DNA of 64,000 bases, from assembly GCA_965222485.1 (NCBI GenBank), contig CBDCUC010000030.1, positions 62,001 to 126,000 on the forward strand, read 5' to 3'. Shown here piece after piece: positions 1 through 8,572 of this stretch; the stretch's first letter is position 1; each line of letters starts with the position of its first letter. This DNA is from CBDCUC01 sp965222485 (lineage in GTDB: Bacteria; Pseudomonadota; Alphaproteobacteria; Rhizobiales; Hyphomicrobiaceae). The notes beneath the pieces were generated by a model. It did no database searches, had not been told where the DNA came from, and was given only the letters and a program-made list of their open reading frames with translations. A program made the position numbers and the translations under genes.

Positions 1-2
1 CG

Positions 3-1046
3 AACGGTATAGCGCTTTCAATTTTTGCATTTGCATTGATTGGGATCGGTGTCGGGGCTTCCGGAACATCGCTCCTGGCGCTGCTTGCAACGCGTGTTAC
101 CCCCTCACGCCGCGCGGCGGCCGCAACCATTGTTTGGATGATGATGATTTTTGGCTTCATCATAACGGCGACGGTCGCGGGCAGCTTTCTGGATCCATAC
201 AGCCCAACGCGGCTCGTGGTGGTCACTTCAGTTGTGGCGTTTGTAGCAGTAATTGTTGCGGTTGTTGCCGTCTGGGGCGTTGAAATACAAGGACCAGCTG
301 CTTTGCAGTATGCTGCACCCAACAACGCGCGAAATTCAGTGGCGTTCAAAACAGCGCTTGCAGAAATTTGGGAAGAGACGGAAGCGCGCCGGTTTACGAT
401 TTTCGTATTCGTCTCGATGCTCGCCTACAGCGCCCAGGATGTCATTCTGGAACCATTCTCCGGCATTGTGTTCGGTTTCACACCGGGTGAATCCACAAAG
501 CTCTCCGGCATTCAACATTCCGGGGTATTTCTCGGAATGGCAGTCGCCGCCTTGGCAGGAAGCAAACCGTTTGGACGCAATCTGGGAACCTTGCAGACAT
601 GGACGATTGGCGGCTGCATTGCATCTGCCATAGCACTGTTGGCGCTGTCCTATAGCGGTTATTACCCCGACGTCTGGCCCCTGAGACTGAACGTTTTTCT
701 ACTTGGTGTCGCAAACGGTGCGTTTGCTGTTGCAGCGATCGGTTCGATGATGATGCTTGCCGGTCACGGGCAAAAGTCGCGAGAAGGAATTCGCATGGGA
801 CTGTGGGGTGCGGCTCAAGCCACCGCATTCGGGATTGGCGGTCTGCTCGGCGCGGCTGCGATAGATTTATTTCGGAATACCTTTGCCTCGCCCGTCACGG
901 CGTATGGTTTGGTTTTCGCTGCTGAAGCAGTCCTCTTCCTGCTGTCCGGCATGCTTGCAGCATGGGTTGGAAGCGTTAAGAGCCCAGGTCGGCTGGAGCA
1001 GGAGCATGCGCGCATGATGCCCGCAGCAGATCCAGGTAGGGGTTAG
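3..1046 (+). CDS. PucC-family pigment/LHC assembly transporter, 5' truncated by the window edge
   Basis: A major-facilitator-type membrane protein of the PucC/BCH2 family, which in purple bacteria helps assemble light-harvesting complexes or handle bacteriochlorophyll. The frame is open to the left edge, so about the first 100 residues are probably missing compared with the usual 430-480 aa. Many hydrophobic helices alternate with short basic loops, and a Gly-rich helix (IGIGVGASGTSLLALL) lies near the left end. It ends 5 bp before bchP on the same strand, the gene order seen in classical photosynthesis clusters (bchG, bch2/pucC, bchP). The family call rests on that context plus the membrane pattern; which PucC paralogue it is cannot be decided here. 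Confidence 0.8.
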   Translation, partial: NGIALSIFAFALIGIGVGASGTSLLALLATRVTPSRRAAAATIVWMMMIFGFIITATVAGSFLDPYSPTRLVVVTSVVAFVAVIVAVVAVWGVEIQGPAALQYAAPNNARNSVAFKTALAEIWEETEARRFTIFVFVSMLAYSAQDVILEPFSGIVFGFTPGESTKLSGIQHSGVFLGMAVAALAGSKPFGRNLGTLQTWTIGGCIASAIALLALSYSGYYPDVWPLRLNVFLLGVANGAFAVAAIGSMMMLAGHGQKSREGIRMGLWGAAQATAFGIGGLLGAAAIDLFRNTFASPVTAYGLVFAAEAVLFLLSGMLAAWVGSVKSPGRLEQEHARMMPAADPGRG

Positions 1047-1051
1047 GTCCT

Positions 1052-2254
1052 ATGACGGTTCGCGAAACTTTTGATGTTGTGGTGGTCGGAGGCGGCCCTT
1101 CAGGTTCAACTGCAGCACATGATCTGGCGAAGCAGGGCCGTTCAACGCTGCTTCTCGAAAGAGGCCACCGCATTAAGCCTTGTGGAGGTGCTGTTCCACC
1201 GCGACTTATCGAAGATTTTGATATTCCGGAACATCTAATTGTAGCGCGCGCCCGGTCGGCGCGTATCACCTCGCCATCAAACGAAATCGTCGATATGCCA
1301 ATAGACGGTGGGTTTGTCGGAATGGTCGACAGGGAAGTCTTTGACGAGTGGCTTCGAAACCAGGCAAGCAATGCTGGTGCTGATCGCCGAAACGGTGTGT
1401 TCACCAAACTGGATCGCGATCAAGATGGCACTGCGATTGTGGAATTCACGCAAGGTCCGCCGAACTCGAAAGATGAAGTCGTCAGAGTTCGGGCACGCTG
1501 CGTGATTGGTGCGGACGGCGCTCTATCGCGCGTGGGACGGCAGGCAGTTCCGGGCTCACGCCGCATGCCCTATGTGTTTGCTTATCATGAAGTGTTACAG
1601 GTCCCGCGAAGGACTTTGGAGCATTATGACGGGGCTAGGTGCGAGGTTATATACAATGGCACTCATTCTCCAGATTTCTATTCGTGGGTGTTTCCACATG
1701 GGGACACGTTAAGCATCGGTACAGGCTCTGCGAATAAGGGGTTTTCGCTCAGACAGTCGGTTAGAGGATTGCGTGAAACGGTAGGACTGGAGGGTACCAA
1801 AACAATCAGGTGCGAAGGAGCACCAATACCGTTGCGGCCACTTGCACGTTGGGACAACGGTAAGGACGTTATTCTGGCAGGTGATGCTGCAGGGACAGTG
1901 GCTCCGGCGTCGGGCGAAGGGATTTATTACGCGATGTTGGGAGGGCGGCTGGTTGCTGAATCAGTTGCGAGTTTTCTGATGACAGGAAGGTCGAAAGATC
2001 TACTAACCGCCCGGAAAAAATTTATGAAAGAACATGGCCGAGTTTTTTTCGTTCTCGGGTTGTTGCAGTATTTCTGGTATAGCAGCGATAGTCGGCGGGA
2101 ACAGTTTGTGAAACTGTGCAAGGATCCTGATATTCAGAGGCTGACGTGGGACTCATATATGCACAAGAGATTTGTGCGTGGAGAACGCAAGGCGCACCTT
2201 AAGATATTCATGAAAGATGTGGCCCATTTGTTTGGCTTGACGCGCGAAGCATGA
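1052..2254 (+). CDS. bchP: Geranylgeranyl reductase of bacteriochlorophyll synthesis
   Basis: A 400-aa flavoprotein that reduces the geranylgeranyl tail of bacteriochlorophyll to phytyl. The N-terminus carries the FAD/NAD(P)-binding Rossmann motif VVGGGPSGS (residues 11-19), followed by the family's CGGAVPP stretch. A second FAD motif (GDAAG, about residue 276) precedes the SGEGIYYAMLGG segment. Length and both motifs match BchP/ChlP. The ATG lies 5 bp after the PucC-family gene, and the gene overlaps tspO by 4 bp (ATGA), so the three are probably cotranscribed. Call is firm from sequence and context. Confidence 0.93.
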   Translation: MTVRETFDVVVVGGGPSGSTAAHDLAKQGRSTLLLERGHRIKPCGGAVPPRLIEDFDIPEHLIVARARSARITSPSNEIVDMPIDGGFVGMVDREVFDEWLRNQASNAGADRRNGVFTKLDRDQDGTAIVEFTQGPPNSKDEVVRVRARCVIGADGALSRVGRQAVPGSRRMPYVFAYHEVLQVPRRTLEHYDGARCEVIYNGTHSPDFYSWVFPHGDTLSIGTGSANKGFSLRQSVRGLRETVGLEGTKTIRCEGAPIPLRPLARWDNGKDVILAGDAAGTVAPASGEGIYYAMLGGRLVAESVASFLMTGRSKDLLTARKKFMKEHGRVFFVLGLLQYFWYSSDSRREQFVKLCKDPDIQRLTWDSYMHKRFVRGERKAHLKIFMKDVAHLFGLTREA

Positions 2255-2739
2255 GATCCGGGGCCAAAATATTTGTTCCGATTGCGATTGCGGCGCTCGC
2301 TGCAGCAGGGGTCGCCGCGCTTGGGGCCTCGATGACCCGACTTGGGCCATGGTATCAACAGCTGATAAAGCCGGACTGGCAGCCACCTGATTGGTTGTTT
2401 GGTCCAGCGTGGACATTGATCTTTGCGCTTATCGCACTTTCCGCCGCAATTGCATGGACCGCAGCGACATCGTTGGCGACGCGTCAATGGCTCGTTGTCT
2501 TGTTCGCACTCAACGGCATATTGAACGTCCTTTGGAGCACACTCTTCTTTCACTTGCAGCGTCCAGACTGGGCGATGATTGAAGTCCTGGCGTTATGGCT
2601 GTCGATTCCAATACTCATGGTGTTTGCGGGCAAACAGTCAAAAACCGCAGGCCTCCTCCTTCTGCCCTATCTGTTGTGGGTATCATTTGCGACTGCACTC
2701 AATTATGAGATCGTTCGCTTGAATGCACCATTCAGTTGA
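2251..2739 (+). CDS. tspO: TspO/MBR family tryptophan-rich sensory protein, copy 1
   Basis: A 162-aa protein with five predicted membrane helices and the family signature around residues 40-55 (KPDWQPPDWLFGPAWT). TspO proteins bind porphyrins; in Rhodobacter TspO is linked to oxygen- and light-dependent control of pigment genes. Translational coupling to bchP (ATGA overlap) ties this copy to bacteriochlorophyll synthesis. A second TspO lies at 5643-6107 on the other strand; the two differ at many positions and look like separate paralogues rather than a recent duplication. Confidence 0.9.
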   Translation: MRSGAKIFVPIAIAALAAAGVAALGASMTRLGPWYQQLIKPDWQPPDWLFGPAWTLIFALIALSAAIAWTAATSLATRQWLVVLFALNGILNVLWSTLFFHLQRPDWAMIEVLALWLSIPILMVFAGKQSKTAGLLLLPYLLWVSFATALNYEIVRLNAPFS

Positions 2740-2773
2740 GTGTAAGTCCGGCTGGCCCAAAAGGGGCTAACTA

Positions 2774-3040
2774 ATGCAACTTTCGAATGCGCTAACTCGG
2801 CTCATTGACGTCGCGCTTGCCATTATCGCAATCGAATTTGTGCTGGTTTCTCTGTTGAAATTTTCGGTACTTCAAACTCGCGAAGTAATTTCCTATGCGG
2901 GTACGTGTGTCGCTGGCGCGGCACTTTTGGTGACGTTGAGAGGGGCGCTCAACGGTGTGGAGAGTGCTTGGTTGATCCTTGGATTGACCATTGCTGGGTT
3001 GGCGCACGCAGCCGATGTTGTGTACAGGCTGGCAGCTTAA
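2774..3040 (+). CDS. Small membrane protein downstream of tspO
   Basis: An 88-aa very hydrophobic protein with about three membrane helices and no motif I recognise. A good ribosome-binding site (AAGGGG) sits about 8 nt before the ATG, and the gene follows tspO by 34 bp on the same strand, so it is probably the last gene of the pucC-bchP-tspO transcript. Its stop codon lies inside the left arm of a 13-bp inverted repeat. Function unknown; a pigment- or membrane-related role is only inferred from position. Confidence 0.65.
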   Translation: MQLSNALTRLIDVALAIIAIEFVLVSLLKFSVLQTREVISYAGTCVAGAALLVTLRGALNGVESAWLILGLTIAGLAHAADVVYRLAA

Positions 3041-3086
3041 CAACGAACGCCGTGATGCTGACATGCCCGCTTTGTTCGTTGTTAAG
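3036..3086 (+). terminator. 13-bp perfect inverted repeat at the end of the bchP-tspO operon
   Basis: The arms CTTAACAACGAAC (3036-3048) and GTTCGTTGTTAAG (3074-3086) are exact reverse complements around a 25-nt loop, and the stop codon of the preceding gene lies in the left arm. There is no T-run after it, so it is not a classic intrinsic terminator. It may instead be an mRNA-stabilising 3' hairpin or a protein-binding site. Confidence 0.45.
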
Positions 3087-3412
3087 TGCTCAATAGTGGG
3101 CTGGTGTCGTTGTTGCCGGACTTTTCGCGTGTTCGAATCTCCATACGCAGATTACCGAAATTGTCGGCCATCGCACGATGTGCCACTCTCTTAGTGCAAT
3201 GAGACGCTGTCGACTGTGTTTTATGCATTGTCGCTTCGTTCGGCACTAGTTTCATTTTTAAGAAGGCCAACCAAAGGGCCCATGGGTTGCCGGGATTCGG
3301 CTGCGGGAGGCGCGTGTGCGCGCTGCCTGTCTGTGCCTGATCGTCGATGGGCTTTCGTCCTCCGTAATGAGACCGCGCAAATGTACAGTTAACCAATTGA
3401 TGGGCAAGTGTT
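3087..3412. other. Non-coding stretch between the bchP operon and the CBS gene
   Basis: About 325 bp with no convincing reading frame or RNA gene. It presumably holds the promoter of the plus-strand gene starting at 3413. No clear FNR box or TGT-N12-ACA motif was found. Confidence 0.5.
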
Positions 3413-4750
3413 GTGACCGATCTTCAATCAAGTCAGGGTTCATTCTCGGCAAGCCGCCCCCGCAGCGGCGGCTCATTGAGTGATGATTGGTTGCTGGCGG
3501 GTGCACCACCTCTTTCAAATGTCCCGTCGCTGCGATCCGTTTTCATGTCAATGAACGTAGTATTTCCGCAAGCTTTCAACCTGATTGCGCGTTCCTATAA
3601 CCTGGCATTTTCCGATGCAGGATTTAATTGGTGCTGGGATAAGCGGACGTGCATTGAGTTGTTCCAAAGAACACGCCGTGACAGCAGGGTTGCGACCTAT
3701 GCCAAGGAAATTCTGGGCTGGAATATTACAAAAGATTCACAGTGCCTTTTCCGAGTTTTGGAGCGCCGCAGATTTACACACCTGACCGCGCTTATCGAAA
3801 ACGAGCGCCTATCAATCAACAGTTTCTTGCTGCGTGAAGCAGTGGCTGGCGCTGCGTCTGATGTGCAGTTTGTATTATTTGGGCCAACAGCATGCGCGGA
3901 CCTGCGACTATTTCTCGATGATGCGGCCCGGTCCCCCGAATTGATGGCAGACCAGGTTGACCAGACCAAGGGACTTGCCGCACTGCCGGTCGACGTTGCC
4001 AGCGATTTGTCTGCCGCAGACAAGAACTCTCTGTTGATCGCGATGAACGAGGATTGGGAGTGGTGCCGACCCGAACTCTCGTTGCCGAGCATCATCGTCT
4101 CACAGCATCAAGACTTTGCAGCGATTCTGGAGCGGGGGAAGCCTGCATCAACCAACGGTAGCACAAGCCCCAAAGCAACAAGGGCCCGGCGCATAACGCA
4201 CAGTGAACCAGAAGTGCTGTACGCATTGAGAGAAATGCATGGCCGAATTCGCCGATCACAGGCAATCACAATCCCACTGAAGCTAGAGACCAGAAGAAAG
4301 TCAGGAGTAGGTGCAATGCTTGTTGCAGATATTCTGAAATCAAAGGGTAGTTCGGTTATCTCAATAAATCGCGATGCCGGTATCGCGGAGCTTGCAAAAA
4401 AACTTCGGGAGAATACCGTTGGCGCAATGTTGGTCATGTCGGAAGACCACGATCTGCAAGGGATCATATCGGAGCGTGATATCTCCTACGGATTGGCCGC
4501 GCACGGTGAAGACATTCACAAAATGTCAGTGAAAGATTTGATGACCAAGACGGTGATCACTTGCAAGCCTACGGACACGCTTGCGTCGCTGGAACAGATC
4601 ATGACACAACGACGAATTCGGCATGTTCCCGTCAAGAGCGATGACCGGATTGTCGGCATCGTGAGTATTGGTGATGTGCTCAAATCACGTCTGAGCGAGG
4701 TGACACTGGAAGCGAATGTCTTGCGGGATGTTGCAATTGCTTCACGCTGA
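3413..4750 (+). CDS. Fusion of a degenerate HAD/CbbY-like domain and a CBS-domain pair
   Basis: A 445-aa frame starting at GTG (a later ATG at 3545 is possible). Residues about 300-445 form a CBS pair of the short stand-alone type, with motifs such as VGAMLVMSEDHDLQGIISERDI and RIRHVPVKSDDRIVGIVSIGDVL; these domains usually bind adenosyl ligands. Residues about 40-180 resemble the cap region of CbbY-like HAD phosphatases (YNLAFSDAGFNWCWD), but the catalytic DxD motif is missing: the aligned stretch reads FMSMNVV. An internal ATG at 4315 has a strong AGGAG and would start a typical 144-aa CBS protein, so two products are possible. The HAD assignment is my inference from weak similarity; the CBS call is firm. 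Confidence 0.7.
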   Translation: MTDLQSSQGSFSASRPRSGGSLSDDWLLAGAPPLSNVPSLRSVFMSMNVVFPQAFNLIARSYNLAFSDAGFNWCWDKRTCIELFQRTRRDSRVATYAKEILGWNITKDSQCLFRVLERRRFTHLTALIENERLSINSFLLREAVAGAASDVQFVLFGPTACADLRLFLDDAARSPELMADQVDQTKGLAALPVDVASDLSAADKNSLLIAMNEDWEWCRPELSLPSIIVSQHQDFAAILERGKPASTNGSTSPKATRARRITHSEPEVLYALREMHGRIRRSQAITIPLKLETRRKSGVGAMLVADILKSKGSSVISINRDAGIAELAKKLRENTVGAMLVMSEDHDLQGIISERDISYGLAAHGEDIHKMSVKDLMTKTVITCKPTDTLASLEQIMTQRRIRHVPVKSDDRIVGIVSIGDVLKSRLSEVTLEANVLRDVAIASR

Positions 4751-4887
4751 TCATGCGTTCTCCGAGCCATGCGCGAGCATGCCAGCTGGCAAACACGGCA
4801 CTGAAGGCCATGGCATCTGCGCACTCGGCTGCGGCTGACATAAGCGGGCAGCCAACACTTATCAGGAGGCTTTGTTAGCGCGCTCCA

Positions 4888-5505
4888 TTAGCGCTGTCCG
4901 GCGTGCAATTCGCCTTCTGCGCTTTTCTTGGGCGGACTAGACGGCCGCGCTTTGGGATGCTCGCTTGTTCTTGCCGTAGAAGTTTCAAGGGCCTTCGCTG
5001 CCGCAACGATCTTACGAACGTTTTTGCCTGAATAGCCGCGACGGTTATCAAAGGCACACGACTTTGCCGTTGCCAGCATCCGCTCATAGGTTGCGATCAT
5101 CGGCACGCCGGAGTCCAATCTTCCGAGCAATCGGAAGCCAGGCCACATTGCCAGCTGTCCCAGGAACACCTGCGCGAGTTCGAAATGGTCAGACTCTTCC
5201 CTCTGGCAAAACCCAGGAAAGAGAACGTCTCGTTCGCGGATGAGGTCCCTTTCAGTATTGTGTAGCCGATGAAATGAAAACTGCAGATTGTGGTAGAGCT
5301 CCAGCGCTTCACGCACAAATTTGCCAGCTTCCAAGTTTGGCGCTTTGGAGCGCACGGCCTCAAGGTCCTCTGGAAATATGTCCTCCAAACCGTGCTGAAG
5401 GACGTGCATAGCGCGCCGGTGGGCATCGGCTTTGCTGGTCGATAAGCCAGAAAGCACCTCATGCAGGCGATACAATATCAGTCTTTCGCTATTGCTGAGG
5501 CCCAT
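4888..5505 (-). CDS. YfbU-family protein
   Basis: The N-terminus (MGLSNSERLILYRLHEVL) and the internal stretches FPGFCQREESDHFELAQVFLG and YERMLATAKSCAF align with the YfbU family, known from enterobacteria, whose molecular role is unclear. I prefer the ATG at 5505 because GGAG lies 6 nt upstream; an in-frame ATG at 5517 would add four residues. The last 40 or so residues are a polar, Pro/Lys-rich tail that looks disordered and exceeds the usual family length of about 165 aa. It converges with the CBS-fusion gene. Finding YfbU within a photosynthesis cluster is unusual and its role here is unknown. Confidence 0.75.
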   Translation of the reverse strand: MGLSNSERLILYRLHEVLSGLSTSKADAHRRAMHVLQHGLEDIFPEDLEAVRSKAPNLEAGKFVREALELYHNLQFSFHRLHNTERDLIRERDVLFPGFCQREESDHFELAQVFLGQLAMWPGFRLLGRLDSGVPMIATYERMLATAKSCAFDNRRGYSGKNVRKIVAAAKALETSTARTSEHPKARPSSPPKKSAEGELHAGQR

Positions 5506-5642
5506 TGCCAACTCCATCCGGCTCTGTTGAGATATCGATATTGCACAGTATTGTGGCAGGAGCGAATTATACTGAGCATTCTATCCGTTATTAGCGGCCT
5601 TTCAAATATATTGTTAACTGAGCCGTTCTGGACAATGACCGG

Positions 5643-6107
5643 TCAACCCGCCGCGCCAGATGAATTCATCTGCCACACTGTGAAATTGAGCGCCGCAGCA
5701 ATGCAGACCCAAGTTAGGTAGGGAACGAATAACAAGCTGGCGATTGCTGAAATCGGCCAAGACACGACAGCGAAGGCCAAGACAGCCGCCGCCAGTAAGA
5801 CAACAACGACAAATGCCCAATCCATGCGATAGAGCCCAAAAAATACGGCTGACCACGCACCGTTTAGAAGGATCTGAATGCCCCACAATGCAATGGCCAG
5901 GCCGGGACCATCTACTTTCCAAACCAGCCAGCCCGCTATTGCGATCATGATATAAAGTATGGTCCAGACAACTGGAAAAACCCAATTGGGTGGTGTCCAG
6001 CTTGGTTTGTCCAGGCGCTCATACCAATCACCGGGGCTAAATATTGCCCCAGTGGACGCTGCACACATCACTATCAGGATAAAGACGACAATGGACAGAT
6101 CAAACAT
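5643..6107 (-). CDS. TspO/MBR family tryptophan-rich sensory protein, copy 2
   Basis: A 154-aa five-helix membrane protein with the TspO signature KPSWTPPNWVFPVVWT and conserved Trp-rich helices. The start at 6107 is preferred because the encoded protein then begins directly with helix 1 and AAGGAA lies about 9 nt upstream; an upstream in-frame start at 6161 would add a Cys-containing leader. It stands 97 bp from bciB on the same strand. It is more canonical in its signature than copy 1. TspO proteins bind or degrade porphyrins, so two copies in one pigment cluster suggest a division of labour, but this is inference. Confidence 0.88.
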   Translation of the reverse strand: MFDLSIVVFILIVMCAASTGAIFSPGDWYERLDKPSWTPPNWVFPVVWTILYIMIAIAGWLVWKVDGPGLAIALWGIQILLNGAWSAVFFGLYRMDWAFVVVVLLAAAVLAFAVVSWPISAIASLLFVPYLTWVCIAAALNFTVWQMNSSGAAG

Positions 6108-6203
6108 TGGTATGCGTTCCTTGGATGCATTGCGAGCAGGGCAAGCCGAGCATGTGCTCACACTGTTTTTCGCGTCACATCTTATCTGAAACGGGCGAAT
6201 AAA

Positions 6204-7412
6204 CTATCGGGATGTATACGGCCGCACGAGTTTCCAGATATGAGATGGGATCATTGTACGCATTCTGCCCGGGCGTTCCCGGCGCAAATGCAGAACGGTT
6301 TCAATAGCTTTCATTTCGACGCGCGCTCGCGCGAACTCAAGACCTCTCGGGCCCACGCGCGGCATCAACCAGCCAACGACAGGCCGTAACCAATTCGGTA
6401 TCGACCGGACGGGCAATCCACCAGCAGCGCGTTCGAGGTTCTTCTTAAAACCACGAACGGAATTTCGCCGGTTGCCGGAGCTTGTCGGCGGTTGTGTGAG
6501 GAGTTCATCACCCAAAAACCGGACTAGGTCCTCACCTCTTTCGTTTCGTACGATTAGCCATTGATCGCCATCGCCCCCCATATAACCGACCGTGACATCC
6601 GACAGCGCATTTGTATAGTCTACGCATGTTCGGCAGGTAAGCGGGAAAAAGTCTGGTGGTAGCTGCGAGATCGGGAGCATGAGGAATGGTATTTCGCGTA
6701 CCTTCCCATCATTGAAACGAAGCTCGACGTAATAATCTGCACGAAATTCGCAGTAGGTCACCGTCTCCGGCCTGTCCGTCAACAGCTCAAGGAACTTGTG
6801 AAAGTTCTCAGTCGTCGTGTTATCCGAACACGGCGTTCCAATGACGAACAAGTCATCGAATCCGAGTTCCTTTTCAAGGGAGCGAAGTGCGAAGATTTGG
6901 CACGGAATTCCTATTACGGCCAGCCGCCGGTAGCCCATTTCGATGGCGGGCTCTAGGAGGGCGAGCAAAGGGGCATAGCCCATTTTCATTCCGCGGCATG
7001 GCCGTAGGTCCTGCGACCGCGTGACAAGAACCGGGACTGGACGCCAACGATCAGATGGGTGCGACGTTACGGTCAGAACGGCATCAACCATTTTGTTGTC
7101 CAGTAGGACTTCTGCCATTCGGGTCGTTATTCCAGTCCATTGAGCGTTGCGGCGAGGCTGACGTAACCGCGCGCGAAGCATTCGTGTATATGGTCCGAAA
7201 AATTTTTCGTCTCCGCCATCAGTACTTCGCGAACGCCCATGAACGCGCACTTCTAGGCTTTCATAGTCTGGCTGGATGAACTGGCATGCGTGAGCGCACT
7301 TCTTGGGGTTGGATGAACGCGATATCCCGCAATCGGTGCATAGGTTTCTCGGTACGGCGTCGGCGAAGTCGTAGCTTGCATCAAGCCCGGGCTTTAAATA
7401 TTCATGTGCCAT
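6204..7412 (-). CDS. bciB: 8-vinyl reductase of the ferredoxin-dependent BciB type
   Basis: A 402-aa protein of the F420-hydrogenase beta-subunit superfamily (FrhB N- and C-domains). BciB reduces the 8-vinyl group of divinyl (proto)chlorophyllide using ferredoxin. From the ATG at 7412 the iron-sulfur cysteines C25, C28, C39 and C43 are visible (CTDCGISRSSNPKKCAHACQ), and a second cluster region appears as TCRTCVDYTNALSDVTVGYMGG. The frame extends upstream to 7514, but the family N-terminus begins near 7412. A small ribbon-helix-helix gene lies 153 bp upstream on the same strand. BciB, not the NADPH-type BciA, fits a cluster that also uses oxygen-independent BchE. Confidence 0.88.
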   Translation of the reverse strand: MAHEYLKPGLDASYDFADAVPRNLCTDCGISRSSNPKKCAHACQFIQPDYESLEVRVHGRSRSTDGGDEKFFGPYTRMLRARLRQPRRNAQWTGITTRMAEVLLDNKMVDAVLTVTSHPSDRWRPVPVLVTRSQDLRPCRGMKMGYAPLLALLEPAIEMGYRRLAVIGIPCQIFALRSLEKELGFDDLFVIGTPCSDNTTTENFHKFLELLTDRPETVTYCEFRADYYVELRFNDGKVREIPFLMLPISQLPPDFFPLTCRTCVDYTNALSDVTVGYMGGDGDQWLIVRNERGEDLVRFLGDELLTQPPTSSGNRRNSVRGFKKNLERAAGGLPVRSIPNWLRPVVGWLMPRVGPRGLEFARARVEMKAIETVLHLRRERPGRMRTMIPSHIWKLVRPYTSR

Positions 7413-7565
7413 TACGACGAACTCGAAGCGCGGACAGTGCCGAACGAACAGACCGACCGAGACATATACAAGTGGTAAGAGTTGGAATATTTGCGGTAAG
7501 AACCGCGCCGTCACGCAGCAGTAACGGGCATTGTGTTCAGACGAACAAGTCTACGACTATCGCCG

Positions 7566-7766
7566 CTACTCGCGTTTCCTAGATGCCGAGGATAAATAGA
7601 TGCGCCGTATTTCGCTAAGCAACCCCAGCTGAATAAGTTCGCGCGCCGCTTCATGTGAGGAGACAAGAGAATTTGCTGCCCGCCAACCTTCGACAGCTGT
7701 GAATTCCTCGTCCGTGAGCGAGACATCAATACGATGTGGACGGCCTGTTTGTTGTTCGTCGGTCAT
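7566..7766 (-). CDS. Small ribbon-helix-helix-like DNA-binding protein
   Basis: A 66-aa protein whose first half (RPHRIDVSLTDEEFTAVEGWRAAN followed by an amphipathic helix with AARELIQLGLL) matches the strand-helix-helix layout of CopG/Arc repressors. AGGG lies close to the ATG. It is codirectional with bciB, 153 bp upstream, and could regulate it or itself. No membrane segment or signal peptide is present. The fold is judged only from the hydrophobic pattern, so the regulator role is a prediction. Confidence 0.6.
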   Translation of the reverse strand: MTDEQQTGRPHRIDVSLTDEEFTAVEGWRAANSLVSSHEAARELIQLGLLSEIRRIYLSSASRKRE

Positions 7767-7957
7767 CCCTGCAACCTTGCCGATTGGCTACATCGACTTG
7801 GATAGCCATACGCGCCGCAATGAAAGCGTTTCCCTTCCAACAATGATAACGAAAGTTGAGCGTTGGTTTCTATTGCGGAAAAATCCGTACGTATAATACC
7901 GAGATATTTTTAGGCCGGGTGGACGGTAAGCACTCAGGCTCGTTGCTGTGTCAGGTT

Positions 7958-8572
7958 TTAGCGCAGCATACGAATTAGATCTGATAGGCCATGCGCTTCC
8001 ATTTTTTCGCGAACACGGGATCGATGAATCTCCACGGTTCGCTGACTTATGTTCAATTCTTCTGCAATCAACTTATTGGTCTTTCCAAGTAGCATATGAT
8101 CGAGAATTTGCCGTTCTCTGGACGTTAAGCGTGCAAGGCGCGCCTTGACCACATCAGCTGGCACGGATTTGAGCGGTCGATTGGCAACAATGTCGCCGGC
8201 GGTTGCCAGCGCATTCAGTAGCTGGGTTTCCGAGGCCGGCTTTTCGATAAAATCGACAGCCCCTGCTTTCATTGCCTCGACCGCCACTGGGACATCGCCG
8301 TGACCGGTGATCATAATAATTGGGATGCGTATACCAAGTTGCTTCAGACGCGACTGTATTTCAAGTCCGCCCATCCCAGGCATGCGAAGATCCAGCATCA
8401 CGCATCCTGCCCGATCCGAATCCAAACTGGCCAAGAATGCTTCCCCAGAGTCAAATGGCAGCGCAACAAAACCATGTGATTTCAAAAGCGCGCAAAGGGA
8501 TTTGCGTACCGAGGGGTCATCGTCAACGACGTAGACCTGGAGCTTTTCGCGTGCCTCAGTCATTGTTCCCAT
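7958..8572 (-). CDS. FixJ-type response regulator of the bacteriophytochrome operon
   Basis: A 204-aa two-domain regulator. The receiver domain has the acidic pocket (VVDDDPS) and phospho-acceptor D61 in CVMLDLRMPGMGG. A LuxR/FixJ-type helix-turn-helix follows from about residue 147 (LTSRERQILDHMLLGKTNKLIAEEL). The start overlaps the end of the phytochrome gene by 17 bp; an alternative ATG at 8563 still overlaps. The gene order makes it the likely partner of the phytochrome kinase. FixJ-class regulators activate transcription when phosphorylated, so the operon probably turns a red/far-red signal into gene expression. Targets are unknown; pigment genes nearby are candidates. Confidence 0.88.
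   Translation of the reverse strand: MGTMTEAREKLQVYVVDDDPSVRKSLCALLKSHGFVALPFDSGEAFLASLDSDRAGCVMLDLRMPGMGGLEIQSRLKQLGIRIPIIMITGHGDVPVAVEAMKAGAVDFIEKPASETQLLNALATAGDIVANRPLKSVPADVVKARLARLTSRERQILDHMLLGKTNKLIAEELNISQRTVEIHRSRVREKMEAHGLSDLIRMLR

Noticed and set aside
3121..3180. tRNA-like GTTCGAATCTCC string
   Set aside because: No acceptor, D or anticodon stem can be built around it.
6108..6203. PpsR site before the second tspO
   Set aside because: TGT...ACA pairs occur but with 10- and 4-bp spacing rather than 12.
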